The notes under the pieces: model-generated
What the model saw: only the letters and a program-made list of their open reading frames with translations
Told to the model about the DNA's origin: nothing
Databases searched by the model: none
Source of the DNA: Sphingobium estronivorans
Lineage (GTDB): Bacteria > Pseudomonadota > Alphaproteobacteria > Sphingomonadales > Sphingomonadaceae
NCBI RefSeq assembly: GCF_008692605.1
Contig: NZ_LFCT01000007.1
Span: forward strand, 62,001-126,000
Direction: 5' to 3'
DNA: 64,000 nt
Made by a program: the position numbers and the translations under genes
Shown: positions 9,306 through 18,371 of the stretch, in pieces
Layout: each line of letters begins with the position of its first letter
Numbering within the stretch: the first letter of the stretch is position 1

Positions 9306-9314
9306 AATGTGAGA
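9300..9314. promoter_or_regulatory. Inverted repeat in iclR / hydratase divergent promoter, candidate operator
   Basis: TCTCA-TAATG-TGAGA, with perfect 5-base arms, covers the iclR start codon and lies about 80 bases upstream of the divergent hydratase operon. It resembles the palindrome at 8463-8477. The repeat is visible; binding by IclR is inferred. Confidence 0.45.
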
Positions 9315-9391
9315 AGATAGCCGACCGGTCGGCTGGCGCCAAGGGGAAAGCCTCCTTAAAAAAGAGCGAACCAAGAGAGGATGAGGAATCG

Positions 9392-10177
9392 ATGCTGGTC
9401 CCCAATCATGAAGACCTCGCCCGCCGTTTGCGGGACGCCTATACAGGCGGCGCGGTGCCGCCGATGCGCGATGGGCTGGAACCGCAGGATGCCGACAGCG
9501 CCTATGCGATCCAAACGATCAACACCCGCTATTGGGAGGCGCAGGGGCGCCGCATCGTCGGGCGCAAGGCGGGGCTGACGGCCAGGGCGGTGCAGCAGCA
9601 GCTGGGCGTGGACCAGCCCGACTTCGGCGTGTTGTTCGACGACATGCAGGTGATCGATGGCGGCACGCTCGATCCGGCGCGCGCCTTGCAGCCCAAGGCG
9701 GAGGCGGAAATCGCCTTCATCCTGGGTCAGGACCTGTCCGATCCCGACACCACGCCGCAGATGGTGGCGCGGGCCGTTGCCAGCGTGCATGCGGCAATCG
9801 AGATTGTCGACAGCCGCATTGCAGACTGGAAGATCACCTTTGCCGATACGGTCGCGGACAACGGGTCTTCCGCTTTCTTCGTCCTGGCCGGGGATGGCAG
9901 GCCGCTGGCCGGGCTGGACCTCTATAGCTGCGGCATGGTGATGGAAATCAACGGCGCCCCGGTGTCGCTGGGGGCGGGGGCCGCGGTGCTGGGCAATCCG
10001 CTGAACGCCGCCGCCTGGCTGGCGCAGACGCTGGCGCGGCGCGGCGAACCCCTGAAGGCGGGCGATATTCTTCTGGGCGGGGCGCTGGGACCGATGGTCG
10101 CGCTCCATCCCGGCGATCATGTCCGGGCCGTCATCGGCGGCATCGGCGAAACCAGCTTCACTTACGGAAAGGTTTGA
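9392..10177 (+). CDS. 2-keto-4-pentenoate (2-hydroxypenta-2,4-dienoate) hydratase
   Basis: A 261-residue member of the MhpD/HsaE/DmpE hydratase family, which adds water to 2-hydroxypenta-2,4-dienoate, or an alkyl homologue, to give 4-hydroxy-2-oxovalerate. The signature GRKAGLT near residue 57, the acidic metal-site segment [10 protein letters not shown] near residue 110 and IEIVDSRI near residue 136 are all present. The start is ATG at 9392 with GAGG/AGGA upstream. It opens a three-gene operon with the acylating dehydrogenase and the aldolase, together the complete lower meta-cleavage branch. Confidence 0.93.
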   Translation: MLVPNHEDLARRLRDAYTGGAVPPMRDGLEPQDADSAYAIQTINTRYWEAQGRRIVGRKAGLTARAVQQQLGVDQPDFGVLFDDMQVIDGGTLDPARALQPKAEAEIAFILGQDLSDPDTTPQMVARAVASVHAAIEIVDSRIADWKITFADTVADNGSSAFFVLAGDGRPLAGLDLYSCGMVMEINGAPVSLGAGAAVLGNPLNAAAWLAQTLARRGEPLKAGDILLGGALGPMVALHPGDHVRAVIGGIGETSFTYGKV

Positions 10178-10182
10178 GAACC

Positions 10183-11112
10183 ATGGCCAAGACCAAGGCG
10201 GCCATCATCGGGTCGGGCAATATCGGCACCGACCTGATGATCAAGATCATGCGCCTGTCGGACACGCTGGAAATGGGCGCGTTCGTCGGCATCGACCCGG
10301 AATCGGACGGGCTGAAGCGCGCCGCGCGCATGGGCGTGCCGATCACGGCGGAGGGAATAGACGGCCTTGTCGCCATGCCGGAATTTGCCGACATCAAGAT
10401 CGTGTTCGACGCGACCTCGGCAGGCGCGCACAAGCGGAACAATGAACTGCTTCAGGCGCATGGCAAGAAGGTGATCGACCTCACCCCTGCCGCCGTCGGC
10501 CCCTATACCATCCCGCCGGTCAACGGCCTTGCCAATCTGGACGCGGACAATGTCAACATGGTGACCTGCGGCGGGCAGGCGACCATTCCGATCGTCCATG
10601 CCGTCAACCGGGTGGCGAAGGTCCATTATGGCGAGATCGTCGCGTCCATCTCGTCCAAGAGCGCAGGCCCTGGCACCCGCGCCAATATCGATGAGTTCAC
10701 CGAAACCACGAGCCAGGCGATTGTCGATGTCGGCGGCGCGACGCGGGGCAAGGCGATCATCATCCTCAACCCCGCCGAACCGCCGTTGATCATGCGCGAC
10801 ACCGTCTATTGCCTCGCCGAGGACGGCGATCAGGACGCCATCCGCCAGAGCGTCGCGGACATGGTGGCCGAAGTGCAGACCTATGTTCCGGGTTATCGGT
10901 TGAAGCAGGAGGTGCAGTTCGAGCATGTCGGCTCCAACAAGCCTCTGCATATTCCCGAAATGGGCGGGGACTTCACCGGCCTCAAGGTCACGGTCTTCCT
11001 CGAAGTGGAGGGCGCGGCCCATTATCTGCCTGCCTATGCCGGCAATCTCGACATCATGACCTCGGCCGCGCTGCGCACCGCCGAGCGTATCGCGGAAAGG
11101 ATGGCAGCATGA
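10183..11112 (+). CDS. mhpF: Acetaldehyde dehydrogenase (acylating)
   Basis: A 309-residue NAD-dependent enzyme of the DmpF/MhpF/HsaG family that turns acetaldehyde (or propionaldehyde) plus CoA into acetyl-CoA (or propionyl-CoA). The Rossmann motif GSGNIGTDL is at residues 10-18, and the catalytic Cys129 sits in [14 protein letters not shown] at 10183 is preferred over an in-frame TTG nine bases earlier. The stop overlaps the aldolase start as ATGA, in line with the known channelling complex between these two enzymes. Confidence 0.95.
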   Translation: MAKTKAAIIGSGNIGTDLMIKIMRLSDTLEMGAFVGIDPESDGLKRAARMGVPITAEGIDGLVAMPEFADIKIVFDATSAGAHKRNNELLQAHGKKVIDLTPAAVGPYTIPPVNGLANLDADNVNMVTCGGQATIPIVHAVNRVAKVHYGEIVASISSKSAGPGTRANIDEFTETTSQAIVDVGGATRGKAIIILNPAEPPLIMRDTVYCLAEDGDQDAIRQSVADMVAEVQTYVPGYRLKQEVQFEHVGSNKPLHIPEMGGDFTGLKVTVFLEVEGAAHYLPAYAGNLDIMTSAALRTAERIAERMAA

Positions 11113-12128
11113 CCTTCGATCCCACGCAGACGAAACTCTATATTCAGGACGTCACCCTGCGCGACGGGATGCACGCCATCCGTCACCAATATGGCCTCGA
11201 CCATGTCAAGGCGATCGCCAAAGCGCTCGACCGGGCGAAGGTCGACGCGATCGAGGTCGCCCATGGCGACGGCCTGCAAGGGTCGAGCTTCAACTACGGC
11301 TTCGGCGCGCATACCGATTGGGACTGGATCGCGGCGGTGGCCGAAGTGCTGGAGCATAGTGTCCTCACCACTCTGCTGCTGCCGGGCATCGGCACCGTGC
11401 ATGACCTGAAGCGCGCCTATGACCTGGGCGTCCGGTCGGTGCGGATCGCCACCCATTGCACCGAAGCCGATGTGTCGAAACAGCATATCGAAGCGGCGCG
11501 GAACCTCGGCATGGACGTGTCGGGCTTCCTGATGATGAGCCACATGACCGACCCGGACTCGCTGGCGAAGCAGGCCAAGCTGATGGAAGATTATGGCGCG
11601 CACTGCGTCTATGTCACCGACAGCGGCGGCGCGATGAACATGAACGACTATGCAGCGCGGCTACGGGCCTATGACCGCGTGCTGAAGCCGGAGACGCAGC
11701 GCGGCGTGCATGCCCATCACAATCTGTCGCTGGGCGTCGCCAACTCGATGATCGCGGTGGAAAATGGCGCGCTGCGCGTCGATGCCAGCCTGGCGGGCAT
11801 GGGCGCGGGCGCGGGCAATGCGCCGCTGGAGGTGTTCATCGCCGCCGCCGATCGTTGCGGCTGGCAGCATGGCTGCGACCTCTATGCGCTGATGGATGCG
11901 GCGGAAGATCTCGTCCGTCCGTTGCAGGACCGCCCGGTCCGCGTCGACCGCGAGACGCTGACGCTCGGCTATGCGGGGGTCTATTCCTCCTTCCTGCGCC
12001 ATGCGGAAAAGGCTGCGGCCGATTATGGCGTCGACACCCGCGCCATCCTCACCGAAGTCGGCCGCCGCAAGATGGTCGGCGGGCAGGAGGATATGATCGT
12101 GGATATTGCGCTGGATATGCGCCGCTGA
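11109..12128 (+). CDS. mhpE: 4-hydroxy-2-oxovalerate aldolase
   Basis: A 339-residue pyruvate aldolase of the DmpG/MhpE/HsaF family, which splits 4-hydroxy-2-oxoacids into pyruvate and an aldehyde that passes to the acylating dehydrogenase. The N-terminal [10 protein letters not shown] gives the catalytic Arg and metal-binding Asp, HAHHNLSLG gives the metal-binding histidines, and a DmpG communication domain follows near the C-terminus. The start is ATG at 11109, overlapping the dehydrogenase stop by four bases. This is the last gene of the operon; a strong hairpin follows at 12172-12206. Confidence 0.95.
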   Translation: MTFDPTQTKLYIQDVTLRDGMHAIRHQYGLDHVKAIAKALDRAKVDAIEVAHGDGLQGSSFNYGFGAHTDWDWIAAVAEVLEHSVLTTLLLPGIGTVHDLKRAYDLGVRSVRIATHCTEADVSKQHIEAARNLGMDVSGFLMMSHMTDPDSLAKQAKLMEDYGAHCVYVTDSGGAMNMNDYAARLRAYDRVLKPETQRGVHAHHNLSLGVANSMIAVENGALRVDASLAGMGAGAGNAPLEVFIAAADRCGWQHGCDLYALMDAAEDLVRPLQDRPVRVDRETLTLGYAGVYSSFLRHAEKAAADYGVDTRAILTEVGRRKMVGGQEDMIVDIALDMRR

Positions 12129-12171
12129 CACAGGAAAGGGCATGGCAATCCGGAAATTGCCCTGCCCTATA

Positions 12172-12267
12172 CCAAGTCGCTGAGATGCTGACGCATCACG
12201 ACTTGGAAACGCTCAGGCGCCGCGCGGGCTTTACCAGGATTCAATGAGTCAGACTTATCGAATCCTG
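12172..12267. repeat. Palindromic intergenic element (two nested hairpins)
   Basis: Two inverted repeats lie in the gap between the aldolase and SDR genes. The first has arms CCAAGTCG (12172-12179) and CGACTTGG (12199-12206) enclosing a second stem GATGC/GCATC. The other has arms CAGGATTC (12235-12242) and GAATCCTG (12260-12267). The pair looks like a short dispersed palindromic element (REP/MITE-like), and the first hairpin could also stop transcription of the aldolase operon. No copy elsewhere in the window was noticed, so repeat status cannot be confirmed here. Confidence 0.45.
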
Positions 12268-12270
12268 ATA

Positions 12271-13023
12271 TCAATCCATCCAGAGGCCGCCGTTGACGTC
12301 GATGATCTCGCCGGTGACGAAGGCGTTCTCGCGCGAACAGAGCCAGGCGACCATGCCCGCGACCTCGTCCGCATTGCCCATGCGGCCTGCCGGGATTTGC
12401 CGGACCAGTGCGGCCGGGAAGCTGGTCGTCATCGGGCTGGCGATCGGGCCGGGCGCCACGGCGTTGACCGTTATGCCGTGCACCGCAAGCTCCTTGGCGA
12501 GGTAGAGCGTCATCGCGTGGACGCCCGCCTTGGCGGCGCCATAGGCGGCATTGCCGGCGCGGGCCTGTTCACCGGCATCGAGCCAGGGGCGGGGATTGCC
12601 GCCATTTTTGGCGAGGACGGAGCCGATATTCACGATCCGCCCGAAACCGGCCGCTTTCATGGGCGCGATCACCGCCTGATTGGCGAGGAACACGCCGCGC
12701 AGGTTGATCGCATGGACGCGGTCCCATTCCTCCGCCGTGATGTTTTCGAACGCGCCGGTCGAGGTGATCCCGGCGGCGGTGACGAGGCAGTCGATCCTGC
12801 CGAAATCCGCCAGAACCCGATCCACCAGCGCGCGCAATTGCGCCGCGTCCGAGAGGTCGGCGGCATAGGCGCGCCCTTGCGCGGCCGGTGTGGGCGCTTC
12901 CCGGTCGGCGAGGGCGACATGCGCGCCGCCCTCCGCCATGCGTCGGGCGATGGCGCCGCCGATCATCCCGCCGCCGCCGGTGACGAGCGCCACCATGCCG
13001 TCGAGCGCGATCCGGGTCGTCAT
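12271..13023 (-). CDS. Short-chain dehydrogenase/reductase (SDR)
   Basis: A 250-residue classical SDR that oxidises or reduces an alcohol/ketone with NAD(P). The cofactor motif TGGGGMIGGAIA lies at residues 15-26, the N-A-G equivalent is TAAGIT near residue 87, and the catalytic Tyr-Lys pair is in AAYGAAKAG near residue 150. The C-terminal FVTGEIIDVNGG block is typical. It is the last gene of a five-gene leftward operon headed by a TonB receptor, and its start overlaps the stop of the flavoprotein gene as ATGA. The substrate is unknown. Confidence 0.9.
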   Translation of the reverse strand: MTTRIALDGMVALVTGGGGMIGGAIARRMAEGGAHVALADREAPTPAAQGRAYAADLSDAAQLRALVDRVLADFGRIDCLVTAAGITSTGAFENITAEEWDRVHAINLRGVFLANQAVIAPMKAAGFGRIVNIGSVLAKNGGNPRPWLDAGEQARAGNAAYGAAKAGVHAMTLYLAKELAVHGITVNAVAPGPIASPMTTSFPAALVRQIPAGRMGNADEVAGMVAWLCSRENAFVTGEIIDVNGGLWMD

Positions 13024-14438
13024 TGCGTCCGGCCGCTGGCGTGCAGCGCCGCCTGACGCCCGAACACCGCGCCGCGCAGCACGGAGGTCGATCCGGTATA
13101 GGTGCGATAGTAGATGCCCATCGTCTCCCCGGCGGCGTAGAGACCGGGGATGGCGCGTCCGTCCTGGTCGATGACGCGGGCATGGCGGTCGACCTTCAGC
13201 CCGCCGAAGGTGAAGACATTGGCCGAGATGATCGGCCAGGCCAGGAAGGGCGCGCAGTCGACCGGGCGTGCCCAGTGGGACTTGGGCGGGGTCAGGCCCT
13301 GCGTGGCGAGACCGTCCTTTTCGAGCGGCTTGAACGCGCCCTCGACGCAGGCGGCGTTGTAGCGCGCCATGGTTTCGCAGAGCGCATCGGCGGGCAGGTC
13401 CAGCTTTTCGGCCAGCGCTTCGATACTGTCGGCCTTGATCGGCGGCTGGTCGGTGCGGCTGCCCTTCTGCCAGTTCGGCACATCGTCGATCCGCGCGTCG
13501 ACGATCAGCCAGGCGATGCCGTCGCGCTGCTCGTAGATACGGCGGGTGACATTTTCATAATGGGCGTCGACCGTGCCGGGCGCTTCATCGGTGAAGCGCT
13601 GCCCCTGCTTGTTGACCAGCACGCCATAGGGAAAGGTGAAGATGGCAGGCTCGGCCAGGCCGGAGCGGGGATCGATCGGTTCGGCATGGTAGCTGCCGAA
13701 ATCGCCATTGGGCGCGGCGCCGATGTCGAGCGCCATGCGGATGCCTTCGCCCTTGTTATAATGGCCGCCGCGCGCCACCGGGCGCAGATTGATGGCCGGA
13801 GCGCCGACATAGCGGGCCAGCATTTCCGGATTGCCCTCAAAGCCGCCGCAAGCGAGGATCACCGCGTCGCCGCTAACGTCTCCGTTGCTGGTGGCGAGGC
13901 CGGTGACTCGGTTGTCCCGTGTCAGCAAGGCGCGGGCGGTGGTTTCGAAGCGGAAGGTCACGCCGCAGGCCTTGCAGGCTTGGGTCAATGTTTCGACCAT
14001 GGCGAGGCCTCCGCCAATGGGCAGCAGGCGGGTGGTCGTGGTGGTGATGAAGGCGGTCGGCAGGAAGTCGAAGCGCAGTCCGGCCTGTTCCAGCCATCGC
14101 AGGGTGGAACCCGCATGGTCGGCAAAGGCGCCCAGAAGGTCGGGATCGACCATCGACTGGCTGCGGGCGAGGGGCGACCAGTCGGCATGGTCGCGCACCA
14201 TTTCCTGTTCGATGCCGGGATCGGTATAGCCGCCGGCATTGGCCATGAAATGGTCGATGAAGTCGTCGGCAACCTCGTCCATCGATTTCATGCGCAGATA
14301 GGCTTCGGTATAGCGGGTGTTGCCGCCATGCTCGCCCTCCGATGCGCGTTCGACGACTGTCACCTGCGCGCCGGTTTGCGCGGCGGTCAGCGCGGCGCTC
14401 AGGCCCGCGATGCCGCTGCCAACAACGATGACGTGCAT
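13020..14438 (-). CDS. FAD-dependent dehydrogenase of the fumarate reductase/3-ketosteroid dehydrogenase-like family
   Basis: A 472-residue flavoprotein from the ATG at 14438. The N-terminal FAD motif is VVGSGIAGLSAALTAAQ, with the downstream ACGGFEGNPEML block and the C-terminal LYAAGETMG..Y motif of the FAD_binding_2 family (TcuA, KstD, flavocytochrome c). Members introduce or remove C=C bonds next to a carbonyl or carboxylate. It lies four bases after the ICL-like gene and overlaps the SDR start. No signal peptide or haem motif is seen, so it is cytosolic. One of three such enzymes in this cluster. Confidence 0.88.
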   Translation of the reverse strand: MHVIVVGSGIAGLSAALTAAQTGAQVTVVERASEGEHGGNTRYTEAYLRMKSMDEVADDFIDHFMANAGGYTDPGIEQEMVRDHADWSPLARSQSMVDPDLLGAFADHAGSTLRWLEQAGLRFDFLPTAFITTTTTRLLPIGGGLAMVETLTQACKACGVTFRFETTARALLTRDNRVTGLATSNGDVSGDAVILACGGFEGNPEMLARYVGAPAINLRPVARGGHYNKGEGIRMALDIGAAPNGDFGSYHAEPIDPRSGLAEPAIFTFPYGVLVNKQGQRFTDEAPGTVDAHYENVTRRIYEQRDGIAWLIVDARIDDVPNWQKGSRTDQPPIKADSIEALAEKLDLPADALCETMARYNAACVEGAFKPLEKDGLATQGLTPPKSHWARPVDCAPFLAWPIISANVFTFGGLKVDRHARVIDQDGRAIPGLYAAGETMGIYYRTYTGSTSVLRGAVFGRQAALHASGRTQ

Positions 14439-14442
14439 GATT

Positions 14443-15291
14443 TTACTCCGGTTTGAAGCGCTGTTCGAGCGCGTCCCATTTGTCCTTCGCGACGGCGGCC
14501 TGCCGCTCCCCGAAGGAGGCAAGCTGGTCGTGCACGGCGTCGAGCGAGCCGGTGGCCTTCAGCGATCCCAGCACATTCACCGACGCGCGGACCGCCGCCT
14601 GCAACGCGGCATTGGCGTAGAGCACCAGCCCGAAGCCCATTTCCGCCAGCTGCGACTGGGGCAGGGGCGGGGTCTTGCCGCCATGGACGATATTGGCCAC
14701 CTGCGGCGCGGGGAGGGCGGCGATGCGGCGCATCTGATCGGCGTCGCGGGGCGCCTCGACAAAAGTGATGTCCGCGCCTGCCTCGACAAAGGCCTGTGCC
14801 CGTTCGAGCGCGGCGTCGATGCCATCCACCGCCAGCGCATCGGTGCGGGCGACGATCAGCGTGTCGCGGGTGCGGGCGTCGGCGGCTGCGCGAATCTTGG
14901 GCAGCATCTCGCCCAGCGGAATGACGCCCTTGCCGTTGAAATGGCCGCAGCGTTTCGGGAAAAGCTGATCCTCAAGCTGGATGGCGGCGGCGCCCGCGCG
15001 CTCCAATACCTTCATGGTGCGATAGGTGTTGACGCCATTGCCGAAGCCCGTGTCCGCGTCGACGATCAGCGGCAAGCTGACCGCATCGGCAATGCGGGCG
15101 ACGGTGCCGGCAATATCGTCCAGCGTGGTGAGGCCGATGTCCGGCGCGCCCAGGGCCATGTTGGCGATGCCGGCGCCGGTCACATAGACGCATTCGAAGC
15201 CCAGATCCTCGATGATGCGGGCGAAGAGCGCATTGGCTGCGCCCGGCGCCAGCACCGCCTGCCTGCGCCCGGCGATGTCCCGAAGCGACAT
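14443..15291 (-). CDS. Isocitrate lyase/PEP mutase superfamily enzyme
   Basis: A 282-residue TIM-barrel enzyme that makes or breaks C-C or P-C bonds next to a carboxylate (2-methylisocitrate lyase, oxaloacetate decarboxylase, carboxyphosphonoenolpyruvate mutase group). Visible motifs are DADTGFGN near residue 78 (Mg2+ site), QLEDQ near residue 104 and the K-R-C-G-H loop in PKRCGHFNGK near residue 113, where the Cys is the usual lyase catalytic residue. The exact substrate cannot be told. It is placed between the isochorismatase and the flavoprotein, with gaps of four bases on both sides. Confidence 0.86.
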   Translation of the reverse strand: MSLRDIAGRRQAVLAPGAANALFARIIEDLGFECVYVTGAGIANMALGAPDIGLTTLDDIAGTVARIADAVSLPLIVDADTGFGNGVNTYRTMKVLERAGAAAIQLEDQLFPKRCGHFNGKGVIPLGEMLPKIRAAADARTRDTLIVARTDALAVDGIDAALERAQAFVEAGADITFVEAPRDADQMRRIAALPAPQVANIVHGGKTPPLPQSQLAEMGFGLVLYANAALQAAVRASVNVLGSLKATGSLDAVHDQLASFGERQAAVAKDKWDALEQRFKPE

Positions 15292-15295
15292 GGCT

Positions 15296-15889
15296 TCAGT
15301 TTGCGCTGGCGGAAGCGACGAACGCTTCCGTGCTGGTCACGGCGCCGACCGCAGGCGCGATCATGGTGATGAAATGATCGTGCAGCGCGGGGTTGGGCGC
15401 GGCGCAGATATCCTCGATCACCACGGGCGCGAAACCGGCGTCATCGGCGAAGCGGGCGGTGCTTTCCACGACCAGATGGGTCGCCACGCCGCCCATATAG
15501 AGCCGCTTGATGCTGTTCTGCATCAGCCAGGTCATGAGGCCGGTGTTGAAGAAGGGGTTGACGCACTGTTTGGTGATGACCAGTTCGCCCTTGGCGGGAG
15601 CGACTTCGGGGTGAAATTCCGTGCCGAATTCGCCGACGATGGCGGCGCGGTTGGATTTGAGGCCGCCGATCCGCGCGGCGACGCTCAGACAGTCGGCATA
15701 GTCGGCGCGGAAGCCCAGCCGGACGTGGACGACAGCCATGTCCGCCGCGCGCGCCGCTGCAAGACAGGCCCGAGCGTTGGCGAGTACGCCGCGTTCCTCG
15801 ACAATCCGGGCAAGCCCGTGGGCCCCGACCTTGCCCCGGGGATCGACCATTTCATTTTGAAGGTCGAGCAGCAGCAACGCGGATTTCAT
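15296..15889 (-). CDS. Isochorismatase/cysteine hydrolase family protein
   Basis: A 197-residue cysteine hydrolase of the isochorismatase fold. The N-terminal catalytic Asp is in LLLDLQNEMV; Lys and Cys are expected near ITKQCVNPF and in the IKRLYMGGVATHLVVESTA region. In this last segment the position that normally holds the nucleophile (G-V-x-T-x-x-C) reads GGVATHLVV, without an obvious Cys, so activity as an amidase is uncertain. The start is ATG at 15889; an open extension upstream overlaps the TonB gene and is not used. It is the second gene of the TonB-led operon. Confidence 0.8.
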   Translation of the reverse strand: MKSALLLLDLQNEMVDPRGKVGAHGLARIVEERGVLANARACLAAARAADMAVVHVRLGFRADYADCLSVAARIGGLKSNRAAIVGEFGTEFHPEVAPAKGELVITKQCVNPFFNTGLMTWLMQNSIKRLYMGGVATHLVVESTARFADDAGFAPVVIEDICAAPNPALHDHFITMIAPAVGAVTSTEAFVASASAN

Positions 15890-15921
15890 GCAAATTACTC
15901 CGATGTATTTTGATGGATTGA

Positions 15922-18234
15922 TCAGTAGCGCAGCGACAGGGTCGCGCCGTAGGTCGCGGGCATCCCGGCGAACCGGGCCGAAACGTCCGCGATCTTGTAG
16001 GCGTTGGTCCAATAATATGTGTTGCCGACATTGCGGCCCCACAGGCTGAACCGCCAGCGGTCGTTGGCGGAGGCGAGGCCCGCGCGCAGGTCGACCAGCG
16101 TGTAGCCGTCGATCGCCAGGATCGCATTTTCGCCAAGGGCGCCGTTGGTCTTGCTGCGGCCATTGATATTAGCCCCGGCAAAGGCGTTCAGGCTGGACGA
16201 GAGCGGGAATTCATAATCCGCCGCCAGCGACCATTGCCATTTGGGCGTATTGGGAAAGGCTTCGCCCTTGAAATTCTCCACCGTTCCAAAGGGATCGAAA
16301 TTGACGAAGTCGCCGATCTTGCTGTGGACATAGGTTACGCCGGCATTCAGGGTCAGTCCGGAGATGGGGCGAAGAATGGCCTGCAATTCAGCGCCCGTCA
16401 CCTTCGACTTGGGAATATTGACCAGCAGGTTGAGCGGGCCGAAAATATTCGGCGTCAGGATAACGCTGCCCAATGTCTGCTTGTCGCGATAGTCATAATA
16501 GAAGGCTGCGCCGTTGAGTTGCAGTTTCCGGTCGAGCAGAGACAGTTTGAAGCCGGCCTCATAGGCAGTCAGCTTTTCCTGCGTGACCGGCGTATATTGC
16601 GAGTCCGAAGATGCGGGGATCAGCGGGAAAGCGCCGACCTTGTACCCCCGGCTGATATTGGCATAGAGCAGCGTGTCGCGATTGGGCTTGAAGTCCGCGC
16701 CCACGCGCCAGGACAGATTGTCCTGCGACAATTTGCTGCGGGTGATCGTCGGCTGCAAATTCTGGTCGAGCTGCGTGCAGACCGGATCGGGGCCGAGCGC
16801 GGTCGGATCGCCCTGGGTGATGAGGCCCAGGCCGATGGCCAGGCTGCCATTGGCTGAATTGCCGGTGCAGCCCGTGAACCTGTCGCTGGTGTCGGTGTAG
16901 CGCAGGCCGCCATGCAGGGTGATCGTGTCGGTCACGCCCAGGTCGAGATTGGCGAAGGCCGCATAATTTTTAAAATGCTGGAGCGACGAAATCGGGATGT
17001 CGTCGGGCACCGGCAGGCCGAAGAAGATCGCGAAGGGCGCGAAGCCGGATGCTTCGGTCGAACGCAGCGTCTGAACCTCATTGACCTTGTTGTTTTCATA
17101 ATTCGCGCCGACGATCCAGCGGCTGTCCTTTCCGAACTCGCCCGACAGGCGCAGTTCCTGGAAAAAGGCCTTGATCGATCCCCGGTCGACCGTGTCCGCC
17201 AGGACGAGCGCGGTGCCGTCCGGATCGACCACATCATTCTGCTTATAATCGGCGTAGGAACTGAGCGAGGTGAAGGTGATGCTGTCGGTCAGTTCATAGT
17301 CGAGCCGTCCGGTGACGTTCCACTGACGATCGTCGCGGCGCGGATCGAGGCCGGGGGTCCAGTCGCCGACGCGGGACTTGTCGTTGACGATCGGCTGGGC
17401 GGCGAGGCGCGGATCGGCGAAGGGCGGCATCAGGGGATTGACCTGGACAAGCTGTGCCGCCTGCACGTCCGACTTGTCCCAGAAGGCGTTGAAGCCGAAT
17501 TTCAGTTTAAACCGCTCACCGCCGGCGATGTCGATCAATCCGCGCAACTGGGTGAAGTCGCGCTTGCCATTGCGGTCGTCGGGGCGCGTCGCGCTGCTTT
17601 GCCAGTTGCCCTGTCCTTCATGTCGCGCAGCGAGGCGCACGCCGATGCCGTCGCTGACCGGGCCGGATACGAATCCACCCAGTTCCCAGCTGTCGAAGCG
17701 CCCATATCCGGCATCGACGCCGGCACTGAAATGGTCGGTTGGGCGCGCCGCGATGTAGTTGACGGCACCGCCGGTCGAATTGGAGCCGAAGAGAAGCCCC
17801 TGCGGCCCCTTGAGAACTTCTACCCGTTGAAGATCGAAGCTGGCGCTTCGGGTCATTGCCGAAAAGGGTAGGGGTGCTTCATCCTGATAGACTGTCACCG
17901 TCGGCGTCGATGCGATGTCGTAATTGTAGAATCCGACACCGCGCAAAGAATAGACCGGCGTGCTGTAAGCCGATTGGGTGAAGGTGAAGCCGGGCACGAT
18001 CTTGCCCAGATCGTCGGCGCTCTTGACGCCGGCGGCGAGCAGATCGTCGCCCGTGGCGGCGCTGACCGACATCGGCACATCGTTGATCGACTCCGCGCGC
18101 TTGGTGGCGGTGACGACGATGGACACTATGTCGGGCTGCGGAGCGGTCTCCTGAGCCTGGGCGGAAAGATCGAAGTTCAGGGCGATGGCTATGGCGAGCG
18201 CGGAGGCCGCGATTTTATGGCGGGTCAATCTCAT
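15922..18234 (-). CDS. TonB-dependent outer-membrane receptor
   Basis: A 770-residue outer-membrane beta-barrel receptor. A signal peptide is seen at residues 1-27 (ends LSAQAQ), then the TonB box-like segment SIVVTATKR near residue 40, a plug domain with VEVLKGPQGLLFGSNSTGGAVNY near residue 135, and a 22-strand barrel ending in aromatic LSLRY. Such receptors import large or scarce ligands with TonB energy. Because it heads the operon with the isochorismatase, ICL-like, flavoprotein and SDR genes, the ligand is probably the pathway substrate rather than a siderophore. Confidence 0.93.
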   Translation of the reverse strand: MRLTRHKIAASALAIAIALNFDLSAQAQETAPQPDIVSIVVTATKRAESINDVPMSVSAATGDDLLAAGVKSADDLGKIVPGFTFTQSAYSTPVYSLRGVGFYNYDIASTPTVTVYQDEAPLPFSAMTRSASFDLQRVEVLKGPQGLLFGSNSTGGAVNYIAARPTDHFSAGVDAGYGRFDSWELGGFVSGPVSDGIGVRLAARHEGQGNWQSSATRPDDRNGKRDFTQLRGLIDIAGGERFKLKFGFNAFWDKSDVQAAQLVQVNPLMPPFADPRLAAQPIVNDKSRVGDWTPGLDPRRDDRQWNVTGRLDYELTDSITFTSLSSYADYKQNDVVDPDGTALVLADTVDRGSIKAFFQELRLSGEFGKDSRWIVGANYENNKVNEVQTLRSTEASGFAPFAIFFGLPVPDDIPISSLQHFKNYAAFANLDLGVTDTITLHGGLRYTDTSDRFTGCTGNSANGSLAIGLGLITQGDPTALGPDPVCTQLDQNLQPTITRSKLSQDNLSWRVGADFKPNRDTLLYANISRGYKVGAFPLIPASSDSQYTPVTQEKLTAYEAGFKLSLLDRKLQLNGAAFYYDYRDKQTLGSVILTPNIFGPLNLLVNIPKSKVTGAELQAILRPISGLTLNAGVTYVHSKIGDFVNFDPFGTVENFKGEAFPNTPKWQWSLAADYEFPLSSSLNAFAGANINGRSKTNGALGENAILAIDGYTLVDLRAGLASANDRWRFSLWGRNVGNTYYWTNAYKIADVSARFAGMPATYGATLSLRY

Positions 18235-18371
18235 TTTCTCTCCCCCAATGATTCCGTCTTTTGTGCGGAGACTTGGTTTTTTGTTGACCGGAGAATTAGT
18301 TCATTGGCATCATCGTCCAAAGCGATATTTTTCGATAGCCTTTATCATCATAGACGATAGCGGGACAGCTT

